Positions 33,730 through 45,600 of a stretch of 64,000 bases of DNA are shown piece by piece; the stretch's first letter is position 1; every line of letters starts with the position of its first letter. This DNA comes from Cannabis sativa (Eukaryota > Streptophyta > Magnoliopsida > Rosales > Cannabaceae), in assembly GCF_029168945.1 (NCBI RefSeq), contig NC_083602.1, positions 78,264,600-78,328,599 on the forward strand. The letters run 5' to 3'. The notes beneath the pieces are model-generated. The model had not been told where the DNA came from. It saw nothing but the letters and a program-made list of their open reading frames with translations, and did no database searches. The position numbers were made by a program, and so were the translations under genes.

Positions 33730-34742
33730 GTGGTACTTCTCCATCATTAGAGACCTTTTGGGTAGGTCCCGGAGAGGATCTAGTCCTCCAGTACCGATAC
33801 TCCTGGACCACTCATATTACCTCACCTCAAGCTGCTTCCTTCCTTCAGATAGTTTCTTAGGAGATGACGATACCAACAACATTATTTATGAGTTTGCTAG
33901 GGAAGAATTAGGCCATTTGGGTATTAGTTTTTCCTACATGTCTTATCTTTATGATTCCTTTGTGAATATGTCTTACTTTTCTTTCATTTCTTTTTCTAGC
34001 TAGATCAATGGATGTTCTCTTTGCCTCTATGGATGCTTTGAGTCCCACAGAAGGTAACACCACTCCTCATGCTAATTTTTTGAGGGTCATAGTGACTTAA
34101 GGAGGTCCGAATGTGGCAGGAGCCTCAGACTCAGAGGTCATAGGTGTAGATGATGAGGATGAGTTACTGCCACTAGAGCCAGAAAGGAAGAATGAGGCTG
34201 GCGACTCCACATCTTCAAAGAAATTTAAGGTAGCCAAAACTCCTTTGCATAGTATCGGGGACTTAGGAATCCCTTCCAATGCTTAGGCTTTCCCAAGCAT
34301 CCCGTTCATTCCTTTAACTCCCGTTCATCAAGATGAGGCTCACCAATAGCTTAGGATTGCTAAGAACAACTATGTTATAGATGAATGGACCAAAGGAAAT
34401 TCCAAGGCGGTGGTCTTGACTAAGTGGTTGATGGAGAACCAAGACGGTTTGTTCTGGGGGGAATATAGTGGCCCGGTCCATGACCTCAACATGGATCCGA
34501 TGAAAGACTAGTTTTCAAGCTTCCTAAGGTCTTCCTTGGCTCCTTTCGCTTCTGAGATGATGAGTCAGTTTGCTTCTAACTTGATTCAGCTTCTAACCAA
34601 GAGATTTGGCACTTATGCTTCCTCCAACCCAGTTTACCAGGTCCAGGACGTGAGCACCACTTTGACCTCAGTAAGTCTCTAACCATGCTAGTCCCATTTA
34701 TTACTCCATTAACACTTTTTTTTTCTAATGTAGTCTGTGAAC
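33725..34742 (+). pseudogene. Antisense gene of Tat element I, middle part
   Basis: It continues from 30284 after the two solo LTRs. DLLGRSRRGSSPP...LPSDSFLGDD...FAREELGHLG aligns with the Tat II stretch YLGRSRMGSGPS...RPSDGYLGDD. After an intron ending near 34002, MDVLFASMDAL and later RIAKNNYVIDEW...SSLAPFASEM...KRFGTYASSNPVYQVQDVS follow, also matching Tat II (53765-54070). A GTAAGT donor at 34671 and an AG acceptor at 34732-34733 coincide with 54076-54176 in Tat II. Premature stops show it is inactive. Confidence 0.65.
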
Positions 34743-35147
34743 TTGGCCAGTAGGGGTGAAAATCGCTCGGTTATGGTCCGTTTTTACAATTTTATAACTG
34801 ACCAGTCACTTACAGATTTTATTTTACAAAAACCGTAACCTACCGTTTAGAAATTATAACCGTATAAAACCGACTGTACGGTTTTTGGCAATTTTTTCGG
34901 TTTTGCGGTTTTTGGCAGTTTTGGGCGAATTTTGGCAGTTTATTGTGGTTTTTGCAGTTTCGGCAGTTTTTTGGTTTAACCATTTTTTTATTTAAAAAAC
35001 AAAAACCGACCGCCATGTCAAAAAAATCGAAACCGAAACCGACTGCCAATTTTGGTGATGACGTGGAACCAAAAATTTGGTTACATTCTGGTCAGTTTGA
35101 TGGTCGGTTTCGGTTTATCGGTTTTTATGAACACCACTACTGGTCAG
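34743..35147. mobile_element. hAT-like MITE (34751-35139)
   Basis: Terminal inverted repeats TAGGGGTGaaaat / ...aacaCCACTA are flanked by imperfect 8-bp repeats TTGGCCAG (34743-34750) and CTGGTCAG (35140-35147). The interior is AT-rich with repeated 'cggttttt' runs and no coding capacity. An 8-bp duplication and GGGGTG-type ends suit the hAT group. The mismatched duplication suggests an old insertion. Confidence 0.6.
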
Positions 35148-35790
35148 AATACTACCGAAGTCAGTCACCTATCCAAACCTTGATTGATTAAGTGCTTGCA
35201 TTTGTCGAATATGGTAGTGCTGACAGGGCCTTGAGTAAGCTGAAGGATGCGAAAAAATGTGAGAAAGCCCTCAAAGATGCAGAAAAGCGTGTGGAAGCCA
35301 TTAAGGATGAGGTTCTGTCAGTGAAGGCTTTGCAAGAGCGAGACCAGCATGTGGTCGAAGGGTCCTTGAAGATAACTTAAGAGGACATTCGACAGCTTCA
35401 GGACAAGGAAAAGAAACTTGAGGAACTTCACCAAAAGGACCTTGAGACCGCAACTAGCGTGTCTGTGGAGCTTAAAGAACTTCCTGACTTCTAAGAGAAG
35501 ACGAATTAGGAGGTTGCCAAAGCTACGAGGGAAGCTCTCTTGGCTCTAGTCACTTATGAAAATTGCATGAGGTGATTTGAGGACGACGTCTTCATGACCT
35601 GGAGATCCAATAATTATGAGCCTAAATTCAAATTTCTACGCAATCTTGCAGCTACCTTGGCTCATTTTTTAGAGAAGAACAAGAAGTGGAAGCCTAGCTC
35701 GCGAAGACCTTGGGTCCTCGCCTTCCTCATAGAATCGACAAATCTGCCATTTATCTATACTTGCTTTTTTGTATTTTTGGAAGACTTTTA
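35148..35790 (+). pseudogene. Antisense gene of Tat element I, coiled-coil 3' part
   Basis: The plus-strand reading is rich in Lys/Glu heptads (GSADRALSKLKDAKKCEKALKDAEKRVEAIKDE), then VFMTWRSNNYEPKFKFLRN, which aligns with VYMAWATNDQSIKLTFYPK in Tat II (about 54690). Predicted coiled coil. Stops occur at about 35379, 35493 and 35573. It ends before the CT repeat. Confidence 0.55.
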
Positions 35791-35854
35791 TCTAGCTAGT
35801 CCCTAAGGCTTTCTTTTACATTAGAAGAGACACTTTTTTTTGGCCTGTCCGCGA

Positions 35855-35856
<2 letters not shown>

Positions 35857-35948
<92 letters not shown>
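35857..35948. repeat. (CT)46 microsatellite
   Basis: Uninterrupted CT dinucleotides, about 92 bp. It lies in the spacer between the converging antisense gene and pol of Tat element I, where Tat II has 36-bp repeats. The Arg-Glu repeat open frame over it is an artefact. Confidence 0.95.
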
Positions 35949-35952
<4 letters not shown>

Positions 35953-36189
35953 AAATATATATACTCTTTTGTTGGAATTCCTTTATATTCTAGCCTCTTG
36001 AGCAATATATATTTGTATGAGTTATATATGCTTTACATCCTACTACCCCATAAGTGACTAAATAGTTTGCTATTTTTTATAGCTTTGCCTGAATTTCAAA
36101 GGATAGTGAATTACATAAAGGGTCTTAATTTACAACATGTCCTCTTTGATTAAAAATTTAAAGATGAAATTAGATACTTAACTTCTAAC
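35949..36189. other. Spacer of Tat element I
   Basis: AT-rich spacer after the CT repeat; no gene seen. Pol of the element begins (reads in from the right) at about 36437. Confidence 0.5.
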
Positions 36190-38206
36190 TATTGATAGTA
36201 TTTGCAGAGATGATCAACATTCCATGCTCTTGGGATTACGGACCCATACATTCGTTTAAGTTTGTAGGTCCCAGAGCCTATTTCATCCTCAATCTCATAA
36301 GTCCTTCCCAGTTTGGGCCCAACACCCCCATTCTAGGGTCTTGTGAAGCTGGAAAGATCCTTCTTAAGACCAGGTCTCCTATGGAGAATTTTCTATTTTT
36401 CACTTTAGAATTAAAGTGTTTTGCCACTTTCCTCTAGTACGTAGCCAGTAAAATTTATGACTCCTCCCGGAGCTCTTCTACGAGATCCAACACTCTTGCA
36501 ACAGTGATTGATTGGTGGAAAGATCGTAGTTAGTTCTTCTATGGGAGGGAATAGTGCTTTCTACTGGGACCATTGCTTCACATCTATATACCATTGAAAA
36601 CAAAGAGTATCCTGTGGTGGTCTGGGCGGTAGTCCTATAAGCCTAGAGTACTTGCGGCAATTCTCTAGGCCAATTATTTTTGCAAGCCATGAGATTCTTT
36701 TTGAGTGTGACTTTTAGTATCTTATTCATGGCTTCTGCTTGACCATTTGCTTGAGGCCTTGCAACTGCGGAGAAGCTTTTTGTGATTCTGTACCTTTCGG
36801 AAAACTCGTGAATATGTCGCTGTCAAATTGCTTACCATTATTTGAGACTATTTTATGAGGTAGCCCATACCGACAAACAATATTTTTTTATCACAAAATC
36901 TAGGCTTTCCTTTGCCGTAATTGAGTTTATTGGTTATGCTTCTGTCCATTTTGTGAAATAATCCACCACAACTATAGCCTGTTTAACCCCACCCTTTCCC
37001 GTTGGGAGGGACCTAATCAGATCTATACCCCACACTACAAATGACCACGAGCTTGTCATCAACGTGATTTCATTTGGTGGGGCCTTCAGGATGTTTACAA
37101 ACCTTTGGCATGGGTCACACTTCTCAACATGATCAATGCAGTCCTTTTTCATTATAGGCCAAAAATATCCTTGTGTGAGGATCTTCTTGGACAGGCTAGG
37201 ACCCCTAGTGTGGTCTCCACAGAACCCTTTATGGATTTCTTCCATTATTTGTTTAGTTTCAGGATTAGAAACACACCTTACGTAGGGCATACTAGAGCCT
37301 CTCCAGTATAAGGTGCTATCGATCATGAGATATTAAGGGGCTTGGTATTGAACCTTTTAGGAGGCTGTGCGATCTTGGGGTGACTCTCCCCTAGTCAAAT
37401 AATTGACTATTGGGTCCAACCAGCTGGGCTCTTGGTTGGTGACTGCAACCTCTGCCTTTTCCAAGATGCTCAGATCCAGAAGGTATTCAATGGGTACCAC
37501 CCCAGTCTTTCCACTTCCTTGTTCAAAGCCAACTTTGCTAAACAGTCGTGAGCATTCTTCTCTCTTGAAATCTACTCAATTTTATAGCCTTTGAACTCCT
37601 GAAGCTGCTCTCTTACAACAGCAACATAAGAAACCATTCTTTCTTTGCGAGTTTGTTGGCTAACAACCAATTGCAAATCGTTCAATACTTCTATCTTTTG
37701 AGCTCCTACAACTTTTGATAGTCTTAACCCAACCAATATAGCTTCGTACTCTGCCTCATTGTTAAGGCAGGGAACTTAAATTGCAAAGCTATTTGGAGCC
37801 TCAAGCCTTTGAGTGACACCATCACTATCCTTGCTCCCAATCCATTCTTGTTTGAAGCCCCATCCACATATATTTTCCAAGTGAAGGAACATATTTTAGG
37901 TTCATGAGAAGTTGCCTCAATTTGGTTGCATTCCACGATAAAGCCTATTAGGGTTTGCCCTTTAATTGAGATGCAGGACATACTGTATGTCGAATTGACT
38001 AAGCTCCATTGCCCATTTGAGCAGTCTCCCAGAAGCTTCTGGCTTTTGTAGGACTTGTCGTAGTGGATGGTTGGTCAAGAACTTAGTCAAATGTACTTGG
38101 AAATAAGGTCGCAGCTTTAGAGAAGCTATCAATAGACAGAAGGCCAATTTCTCTTTTAAAGGGTACTGGACTTCTGCTCTTACCTTCCTTTTACTCACGT
38201 ATAGAC
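36190..38206 (-). pseudogene. Pol fragment of Tat element I (RNase H, integrase)
   Basis: From right to left on the minus strand. The RT/RNase H boundary (SKRKVRAEVQYPLKEKLAF, LTKFLTNHPLRQVL) lies at about 37960-38206. RNase H (WKIYVDGASNKNGLGARIV) follows at about 37724-37900. The integrase zinc-binding region (HKGFCGDHTRG...YFWPIMKKDCIDHVEKCDPCQ) and core start (GIDLIRSLPTGKGG, VVVDYFTKWTEA) lie at 36934-37326. The integrase C-terminal part (HFNSKVKNRKFSIGDLVLRR) is near 36350-36437. Stops and frameshifts are common. The N-terminal half is cut off by the copia LTR at 38207. The domain order (RT-RH-INT) is that of Ty3/gypsy. Confidence 0.78.
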
Positions 38207-39767
38207 TGTTGGGTTTTGTGCCCTAAATAAAACCCTTTTACAATCTGATTAGTTATCAATAGAAGAAATTTGAAGTGATTTATGTTTGCATGAATTATTT
38301 CATGCTAATGGTTTAATATGTTTATTACATTTATACACAAAATCAGTTAAATCCAGATCATATGTTTATTCACAATTACAGTATCGTCAACACAGTGGAA
38401 TGTGATTGTGATCATATGAATCAAAAGACTAAGTCCCTGTTTCATCAGTGTTTTGGATTTACACTAATGTGATAATCAGCGATGATGTGTACTTACACTT
38501 GGAGTAAGTGTTATGTTCTTTCCAGGACATTAGGAAAGTATACTAGTTTCGAATGTATGGAGTATACATTGGACTGGACCGATATTGCAACTTAGTTAAG
38601 ATATTATAAACTTACCGTTATATCTTTCCAAGTCAATATCAGTAGTTGATCTTAAGATTAAGAGAATCTAGATCCTGATATGCTTAGGCTCAACTCAGGA
38701 GTACTATTCATGTTCTTTGATTTATTAGTTAAGCCTACTTTTGGGTCAGGGTGATACGTATATTTTGGGAACATGATAGTATGATTGAGTGGGAGTGCTG
38801 AACATAAATATGGAATCTATAGCTTCTACTGGTGTATAGAAGTTAAGTGATGATTCCCTTCGAGCTTAGCTAAATAGAAGTAAATGGATGAGCTCTTGTT
38901 TAAGTGACTAATTCTTAGATCACTAAACATCATTTACAGGTAGCTAAGTGTTTTAAGGGGCAAAATACATTGAGGGGTGAGAACGGTAAAATTATCCCAT
39001 CTCGATGTGAATCATCTATATAGAGGATCTTTGATCACAATAAGATTATAACAATGGTTAAATGAGATAGCATATCTATATTGTGGAACATATAATATGC
39101 TCTATATAAGTCTGAGAGTGCAATTCTAAGTTCTAAGAGTGGATTCAACGAAGAATTAATAAGTAGGAATTTACTTAGTAAATTCGGTTCACTTATTGGA
39201 AGCTCAGCATATAGATCCATGGTCCCCATTCTAGTTGAGACTATGCTGCTTGTAAGACTCAATAATTGATTTGTGATTAATCAATTATAATTTTAAAGTT
39301 AGACTATATCTGATTTATGAATTTTCACTAAGCAGGGGCGAAATTGTAAAGAAAAGAGATTCTAGGTTTATTTACTTATTAATGGGCTTTATATGTCTAA
39401 TTAATAATTAAATTAAATGACAATATTATTTAATAATCTATTTTAGTTATTAAATAATTAGGTTTGGCATTTAAATGGTTAGAATTGGAAAATTGGCGTT
39501 TTTGAGAAAATAGAAATAAAATTTGTGAAAACTGCAAAATCCAAGTGGGGCCCATTACACACCATGGCCGGCCACTTAAAGTGGTTTTTCAAATTGATAT
39601 TTTCATTATTTTAATTCCAAATAATTCCTAACCTAAACCTAGTAGTTGCCTATAAATAGAAAGTGATGGCTCAGTCAAAATAACAAGTTTTTCAAATGCT
39701 TTCATAATTTTCTGTCAGAAAATTCTCTCTTCAGAAAAACTGAGCCTTCCCTTTTTCTCTATAGCCG

Positions 39768-39802
<35 letters not shown>

Positions 39803-40121
39803 CTTCATCTAAATTTCGAACCTTAGTGATAGAGTAAGTGCCCACACACAGCAAGTGATAACTCAATCATAGATTGGAAGACTGTGAAGGATCACACACA
39901 AAGAGAAGGACATTCGGGCTCAGATCTTGACAATACTCTGCGACAGAAAGGATAAAAGGGTTAGAGATCTGAGTGGAAGGAGACACTAATTCCGCTGCAT
40001 CAATGTAAGGTTTTCTTAACTTTATATGTGTTTATTTTATCGTTTTAGAAAGTTCATATTTAGGGTGTTAAACAACATACTTGTGAGTAGATCTAAGATC
40101 CTGGTAAAATAAATTCCAACA
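38207..40121 (+). repeat. 5' LTR of copia element II
   Basis: 1915 bp, TGTTGGG...CAACA. The TATA box is TATAAATAG at about 39651-39659. It is more diverged from element I's LTRs than the solo LTR at 31851 is. It contains a short CT microsatellite at about 39773-39799. Confidence 0.87.
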
Positions 40122-40136
40122 ACTGGCCTCAGAGCC

Positions 40137-40344
40137 ATGGTAATTTATTTGCTTGCAAGAAATTTGGAATTTAAAACGATTGTCTGTTATTTGGATGGTT
40201 TCATGTTGTATTGAGTGTTATTTGATGATTGATTGATGTTTGTGAATTTTCGTGAAAAATAATTGAAATTTTGTTTCTGGAATTATTTTTATTGGATAGT
40301 ATGGAAAAAATTAAGCAAGTTCCTTTTTTACAGAACTCAATTTC
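40137..40344 (+). other. Leader of copia element II before the gypsy insertion
   Basis: Noncoding. It aligns with the reverse complement of about 24900-25089. It ends at the target site ATTTC (40340-40344), which repeats at 62302-62306. Confidence 0.75.
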
Positions 40345-42669
40345 TGAAACACCCTAACTAGCATAGGCGTATTACGTGATTTTCAAACATACTGTGTAGC
40401 TCGTTGCTAATCAACGAGGTTTATGGAAAACGTGATTAATTAAAATTTTTGCTTTTTAATTAAACTTGTAAAATATTTATACAAAATACTCGGGATCACG
40501 ATTACAAAACCATTTACAAAAGTTTACTGACTATATAAAATACTTGTCGCTTAGCGACTAATTACAAAAATAGCCTTGCTGTCCCGAGGATCGTACGCTC
40601 CAGGCCTAACCGCCCTGACATGTACAATCTTCACCGGCTCGCTCACGGTCCATCAGCCTTAGCCTTGCCCTTACCTACACATAAACATAGCACTGTGAGT
40701 CGACAGACTCAGTAAGAAAAGCATAATAATAATCATACATAAATCTCAGTCATGGTCAGACGCCCATACCCCTGACCATAACCCTAACTGCCGTGTCCAA
40801 CACGATACTGAGTCCTGAACGTTCATAGGGACGGTACTATTGACAAGTAACAACCTATACTCGGTCGAACTGGTCATACTCCAGCTGCTAGTCATACTCT
40901 AGCCTGTACCGATGTGTTAAAGTATCAGCCTATACTCGGTCGAACTGGTCATACTCCAGCTGCTAGTCATACTCTAGCCTGTACCGATGTGATACGTCAA
41001 ATAGTACGGAACCACCAACCTAAGTATCAGCCTATACTCGGCACACTGGTCATACTCCAGCTGCTAGTCATACTCTAGCCTGTGCCGATGTGATACAGTG
41101 TCAGCCTATACTCGGTCAAACTGGTCATACTCCAGCTGCTAGTGATACTCTAGCCTGTACTTATGTGACACAGTCGGATGGTTCGAAGCCAACATACATA
41201 TCTAATGTAATCTAACAGGCTTCCTAACATGCACGCTTAATATGTAATCTATATATGCATACAGTTATACTAATCTTACCTCAATTCCGAATTCAGGAGT
41301 GCCGGTCAACCTGACTGGAACTATCTGCGCGGCGGATTACAGGCTCCTAAACCATAAAAATCACAACACTATAAGTGACACGCTAAATCACTTCCCGGGG
41401 ACTTAAACTAGGAACTAAAAGTTTCCCTATCGATAAAAAGCATGGCAATACCCCAAATAACATAAAAATGAGGAATTCTAGGGTTCCTGAAAATTCCCCA
41501 ACCGGTAGACCAGTTCTGCAACCGGAATTCTGGTTCTGGGAATTCCTGAACCCTCATCCGGAATTCCGGTTGCACAACCGGAATTCCGGTTCCTCGCAGG
41601 AACTTTTCAAAAATTCACACATTGCACAATTCCAATCCAAACAATACCAAAACTTCAAGACCCGTTCCAAACATCCTATAGAACATTTCTAAAGCAACAA
41701 AACCACCCAGAATTCACAGAATGAAAAAGTGCCATGTGAGCTCCAAGCTTTGAGTTTCAAACTCAAACTTGGCTAAAGCTCACCTACAAGCATCAAACCA
41801 TGATTAAAACTACCTAAACATGCATACTAAAGCTGCAGAAAACAAATACAAGTTCATGCAATAATCACAGCAACAAATTTCCAATTTTCTCTTTGAAAAC
41901 TAAACTTTTGCATAGAAAAACCATAACTGTAATCAACCTAACTATCATGCATCACAAGCAGTTCAATTCAACTCAAATAAACATCCTTAAATCTCTGTAA
42001 ACATCAACAAAATCCCAGCAACAACAATAATCCAAAACTAAGCATGCAACATCATCTTTTTCATCAAAATTCATCAAGAAGACTTAAAAGGAAGCTAGAG
42101 GAAACATACCAGCTTGAAATCCAAGAGGAAATCCTCTTTTCTTGGTGCTCAAAGGGCCGAATAGAGAGAGGAAAAGAGAGAGCTTTTCTTTTTAAAATTT
42201 TGTAATTTTTTCAAAGTTTTGAAAAATGAACACAATGCCACATAACCCTTTTTTACTTCAGCCAACAATTACAATATTAAACACATAATTCAACTAATTA
42301 AAGTCCACAAAAGGACAAAACAATAATGGGGCAAAATGACCAATTTTCCCCTACATGCAAAATAACATAAATAACACTAAAGGGGTATTTTGGGAAATTC
42401 TAAATTCCCGACCATTCCCGACAATCCCAATGTCTAATAAACCGTCCCACAATACTAACATACTAAGTTGTGATTTTACTGAGCCAAACACCGAGTTCCA
42501 TGTTACCGGGCACCGGAAATGCAAACTTATGAAAATCTCTAAATGACATAAAATGCATCTCAGAATTCAATAATAACAGTATAAATAATTATTTAAATAG
42601 CTATAAATAATTTTCATAAATAAACATGATTAACTGCTAATTTCCAAATTAAACTAAGCGGTCTTTACA
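40345..42669 (-). repeat. 3' LTR of the Tekay-like element
   Basis: 2325 bp. It contains a four-unit tandem repeat (about 40849-41172) and a cluster of CCGGAATTCCGG-type palindromes (41508-41600). No coding capacity. Confidence 0.9.
40849..41172 (-). repeat. Tandem repeat in the 3' LTR of the Tekay-like element
   Basis: Four units share 'cctatactcgg' ... 'ctggtcatactccagctgct' ... 'gatgtg', each with a core of about 63 bp (starting near 40852, 40928, 41028 and 41105) and uneven linkers. The same four units are in the partner LTR (about 48139-48460), so the array predates this insertion. Confidence 0.85.
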
Positions 42670-42690
42670 ACTATCCCCACCTTAAAAGAA
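42670..42690 (-). other. Polypurine tract of the Tekay-like element
   Basis: The minus strand reads a purine-rich TTTTAAGGTGGGGATAGT directly before the 3' LTR. Confidence 0.75.
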
Positions 42691-45600
42691 TTTCGTCCCC
42701 AAAATCTAACCTGAATAACTCTGGATATTGAGCTCTCATATCTGACTCAAGCTCCCAGGTGGCTTCCTCCACCTTGCTGTTTCTCCAGAGAACTTTGACT
42801 AATGAAATGGTCTTATTCTGAAGGACTTTATCCTTTCTATTCAGGATCTGCACTGGCTGTTCTTCGAAAGACATATCTGGTTGCAGTTCAAGGCTCTCAT
42901 AACTGAGTATATGAGAGGGATCTGAAACGTATTTTCTCAACATCGAGACATGGAATACGTTGTGAACTGCTGGTAAAGCTGGAGGCAATGCTAACCGGTA
43001 TGCCACTTGACCTATCTTTTCGAGAATCTCGAAAGGTCCTGTGAATCTAGGGCATAACTTGCCTCTTTTCCCGAAACGTTTGATCCCCTTCATTGGAGAC
43101 ACTCATAAAAACACATGGTCCCTTACTTGGAACTCAACATCTCTACGTTTCGGATCTGCGTAACTTTTCTGTCTACTCTATGAGGCGAGCATTCTACCTT
43201 TTATTTTCTCTATTGCCTCATTGGTCCGCTGTACTGACTCCGGACCTAAGTACTTCCTCTCCCCTGTCTCATCCCAGTGGATGGGAGATCTACACTTCCT
43301 ACCGTATAACAGTTCATAGGGGGCCATCCCTATCGTACTCTGTTGTTGTAAGAAAATTCTATCAACGGTAGGTATTTATTCCAAGACCCTTCAAAATCCA
43401 TAACACAGGCTCGTAACATGTCCTCCAATATCTGAATTGTCCTTTCGGACTGACCATCTGTCTGAGGATGGAATGATGTACTAAATTTCAGTTATGTACC
43501 CATTGCTCGTTGTAAACTCTGCCAAAACTTGGAGGTGAACTTCAGATCCCTATCCGAAACTATAGACTTCGGTACCCCGTGAAGTCTTACAATCTCTCTA
43601 ACATATAATTCTGCCAACTGATCCACTGTAAATGTTGTTCTAACAGGCAGAAAATGAGCAGATTTCGTGAATCGATCCACCACTACCCAGATGGAATCAA
43701 ATAAGCCCGTGGTTCTAGGTAACCCAACCACGAAATCCATCGTGATATCTTCCCACTTCCATTCAGGTAGGGTTAGAGGCTGCAACAACCCTGCTGGTCT
43801 CTGATGTTCAGCCTTAATCTGCTGACAAGTGAGGCATCTCGATACGAATTCTACCAAATTCTTCTTCATACAGCTCCACCAGAAGTACGGTTTAAGATCT
43901 TGGTACATCTTAGTGGTGCCGGGATGCAGAGAATACGGGGTAGAATGAGCCTCCTCAAAGATCTCATTCCTGAGTTCCACACTATTCAGAACGCAAACCC
44001 TAGCTTTATACAGAAGCATCTCGTTGTCTGACACTGAGAAATCCCTGGCTTGACCAGCCAGAACCTCATCTCTGATCTTCACTAACTCTGGATCAGTCAT
44101 CTGAGCGACTTTAATTCTTTCCAACAGATCAGATTGCAGCGTCAAGTTGTGAAGCTGACCTATCACAAACTTAATGCTGGACCTAACCATATCCTCTGCT
44201 AGCTGAGGTGAGATCTGAACCATGCTAGCTACCTGCCCGGGACCCTTGCTGCTCAGGGCATCGGCCACTACATTGGCCTTCCCAGGGTGATAAAGAATCT
44301 CACAGTCGTAATCTTTCACTAATTCCAACCAACGCCTCTGTCTCATATTCAAATCTTTCTGAGTAAAGAAATACTTGAGACTTTTATGGTCGGTATAGAT
44401 TTCACACCTTTCTCCGTAAAGGTAATGCCGCCAGATTTTTAACGCAAAAACAACTGCGGTTAACTCTAGATCATGAGTCGGGTATCGCTGTTCGTAATCC
44501 TTTAACTGACGGGAGGCATAAGCGATAACCCAATCGGCTTGCATCAGCACACACCCCAGACCCTGTCTGGATGCATCGCAATAAACTACGAATTTCTCGT
44601 TGTCTGAAGGCAAAGCCAGCACTGGAGCGGTAATCAACCTCTGCTTCAGCTCCTGAAAACTAGCTTCACACTTGTCTGACCAAACAAACCGCTGATTCTT
44701 CTTTGTAAGTTCGGTTAAGGGTGTTGAAATTTTTGAAAACCCTTCCACGAACCTACGATAGTATCCAGCTAAACCCAAGAAGCTTCTAATTTCTATCACT
44801 GTCTTCGGTCTCGGCCAATCCTTGACGGATTCTATCTTCCCAGGATCCACCTTGATCCCATCTTTACTGATAATGTGCCCTAAGAAGGACACCTGAGATA
44901 GCCAAAATTCACATTTCTTGAACTTGGCATAAAGCTTGTGTTCCCGAAGCCTTTGCAATACCATCTGAAGATGTAACTCATGCTCCTCTTCTCACTGAGA
45001 GTACACAAGGATGTCGTCGATAAAGACAATCATACAGATATCGAGGAAATCCTTGAATACTGTATTCATCAAATCCATAAACGCTACAGGAGCATTGGTT
45101 AGTCCAAACGAAATAACCAGAAATTCATAATGTCCATACATAGTACGGAAAGCCGTCTTCGGAATGTCCTCCTCTCGGATTTTCAACTGATGATAACCCG
45201 AGCGAAGATCAATCTTGGAAAAGACCGTCTTCCCCTGAAGTTGATCAAACAGATCATCGATTCTAGGTAGTGGATATTTATTCTTCACTGTTACCTTGTT
45301 CAATTCTCTGTAATCGATGCACATCCTCATAGTTCCATCTTTCTTCTTGACGAATAAAACTGGGGCTCCCCAGGGTGACACACTAGGCCGGATAAACCCT
45401 ATGTCAAGCAACCCGTGGAGCTGAATCTTTAATTCCCTAAGTTCAGCTGGAGCCATTCTATATGGAGCCTTGGAAATCGGTTCCACCCCTGGTGCCAAAT
45501 CTATTACGAAGTCAATCTCCCGTTGAGGTGGTAACCCTGGAAGTCCTTCGGGAAAAACATCTAAAAATTCTTGAACCACCTTGATGTCCTCTGGCCGAAT

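Larger units (their letters stand above)
28875..38206 (-). mobile_element. Tat-like Ty3/gypsy element I (truncated, with insertions)
   Basis: The left end is a partial LTR starting TGTTCACCGAGATTTT, closely related to the LTR of Tat II (TGTTGACCGAGG). Gag-pol lies on the minus strand (pol seen at about 36190-38200) and a second gene lies on the plus strand (29120-35790), the same layout as Tat II. Insertions: solo LTRs 30285-31834 and 31851-33724, and a MITE at 34751-35139. The right side is cut by copia element II at 38207, within the RT/RNase H region. The missing half should resume beyond the window, after that element's far LTR. Confidence 0.75.

Noticed and set aside
35796..36005. Protein of Arg-Glu repeats on the minus strand
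   Set aside because: It is the translation of the CT microsatellite.
41468..41692. A 74-codon frame repeated at 48755-48979
   Set aside because: It lies inside the Tekay-like LTRs over the palindrome cluster, with no protein-like motif.
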